NCBI RefSeq assembly: GCF_033807715.1
Contig: NC_084599.1
Coordinates: forward strand, 27,564,125-27,628,124
Length of the DNA: 64,000 nucleotides
Origin: Cololabis saira
Taxonomy: Eukaryota; Chordata; Actinopteri; Beloniformes; Belonidae
Reading direction: 5' to 3'
A model generated the notes under the pieces. The model worked only from the letters and a program-made list of their open reading frames with translations, had not been told where the DNA came from and did no database searches. Positions 63,967-64,000 of the stretch are shown here, piece by piece (the stretch's first letter is position 1; the number at the start of each line of letters is the position of its first letter). The position numbers were made by a program, and so were the translations under genes.

Positions 63967-64000
<34 letters not shown>
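63967..64000. repeat. GT microsatellite cut by the window edge
   Basis: At least 17 GT units; the true length is unknown because it runs off the end. Confidence 0.95.

Larger units (their letters stand above)
49243..64000 (-). other. Region upstream of the start exon, probably the first (5'UTR) intron
   Basis: A splice acceptor at 49243 shows that transcription starts further right. Non-coding exons cannot be recognised from sequence alone, and no CpG-dense promoter stands out in this stretch, so the true first exon may lie beyond 64000. Contents seen: a perfect hairpin at 54765-54807, a hAT miniature element (59060-59855), an AAAT repeat (62440-62463) and a terminal GT repeat. An exon-like purine-rich frame at 62592-62669 is described under findings. 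The rest shows nothing I can name. Confidence 0.5.

Overview
The window is vertebrate, almost certainly teleost fish, nuclear DNA. It has long AT-rich introns, GT-AG splice sites, dense microsatellites, non-autonomous hAT transposons and degenerate fish-type retrotransposon tails. No bacterial operon, CRISPR array, rRNA or tRNA was seen. The only protein-coding gene I can support is the 5' part of a type IIa (LAR-family) receptor protein tyrosine phosphatase on the minus strand. The match to PTPRS (PTP-sigma) is closest, judged from remembered family sequences. Whether it is the a or b teleost co-orthologue cannot be told.

Gene layout, reading the minus strand from right to left: 5'UTR plus signal-peptide exon (49016-49242); first half of Ig domain 1 with the heparan-sulfate-binding lysines (35743-35888); second half of Ig1 (32891-33032); first half of Ig2 (13751-13939); a 9-nt microexon (11714-11722); an 18-nt microexon (6257-6274). 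All boundaries have consensus splice sites and the reading phases join exactly (1, 0, 1, 1, 1). The microexons together encode the nine-residue meA insert of Ig2 as E-T-F plus E-G-T-P-I-R. The rest of Ig2, Ig3, the fibronectin III repeats, the membrane segment and the phosphatase domains lie beyond the left edge. A splice acceptor upstream of the start exon means at least one non-coding 5' exon lies further right, so 49243-64000 is probably mostly intron 1.

The rest is intronic or flanking DNA. Four hAT-type miniature elements (28468-29226, 40083-40709, 48408-48868, 59060-59855) each have TAG-starting inverted ends and a perfect 8-bp target duplication. A fifth, decayed hAT end lies near 33935-34088, and another hAT end is embedded in the first element. 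Simple repeats include (AAG)12, (TAA)28 followed by (ATT)n, (ATCC)n of 151 bp, (CA)63, and a (GT)n run that continues off the right edge.

Function: PTPRS is a neuronal cell-surface receptor. Ig1 binds heparan and chondroitin sulfate proteoglycans, and the meA microexons tune Ig-domain binding to postsynaptic adhesion partners. The window therefore holds the ligand-binding N terminus and the first splice-controlled site of the receptor.
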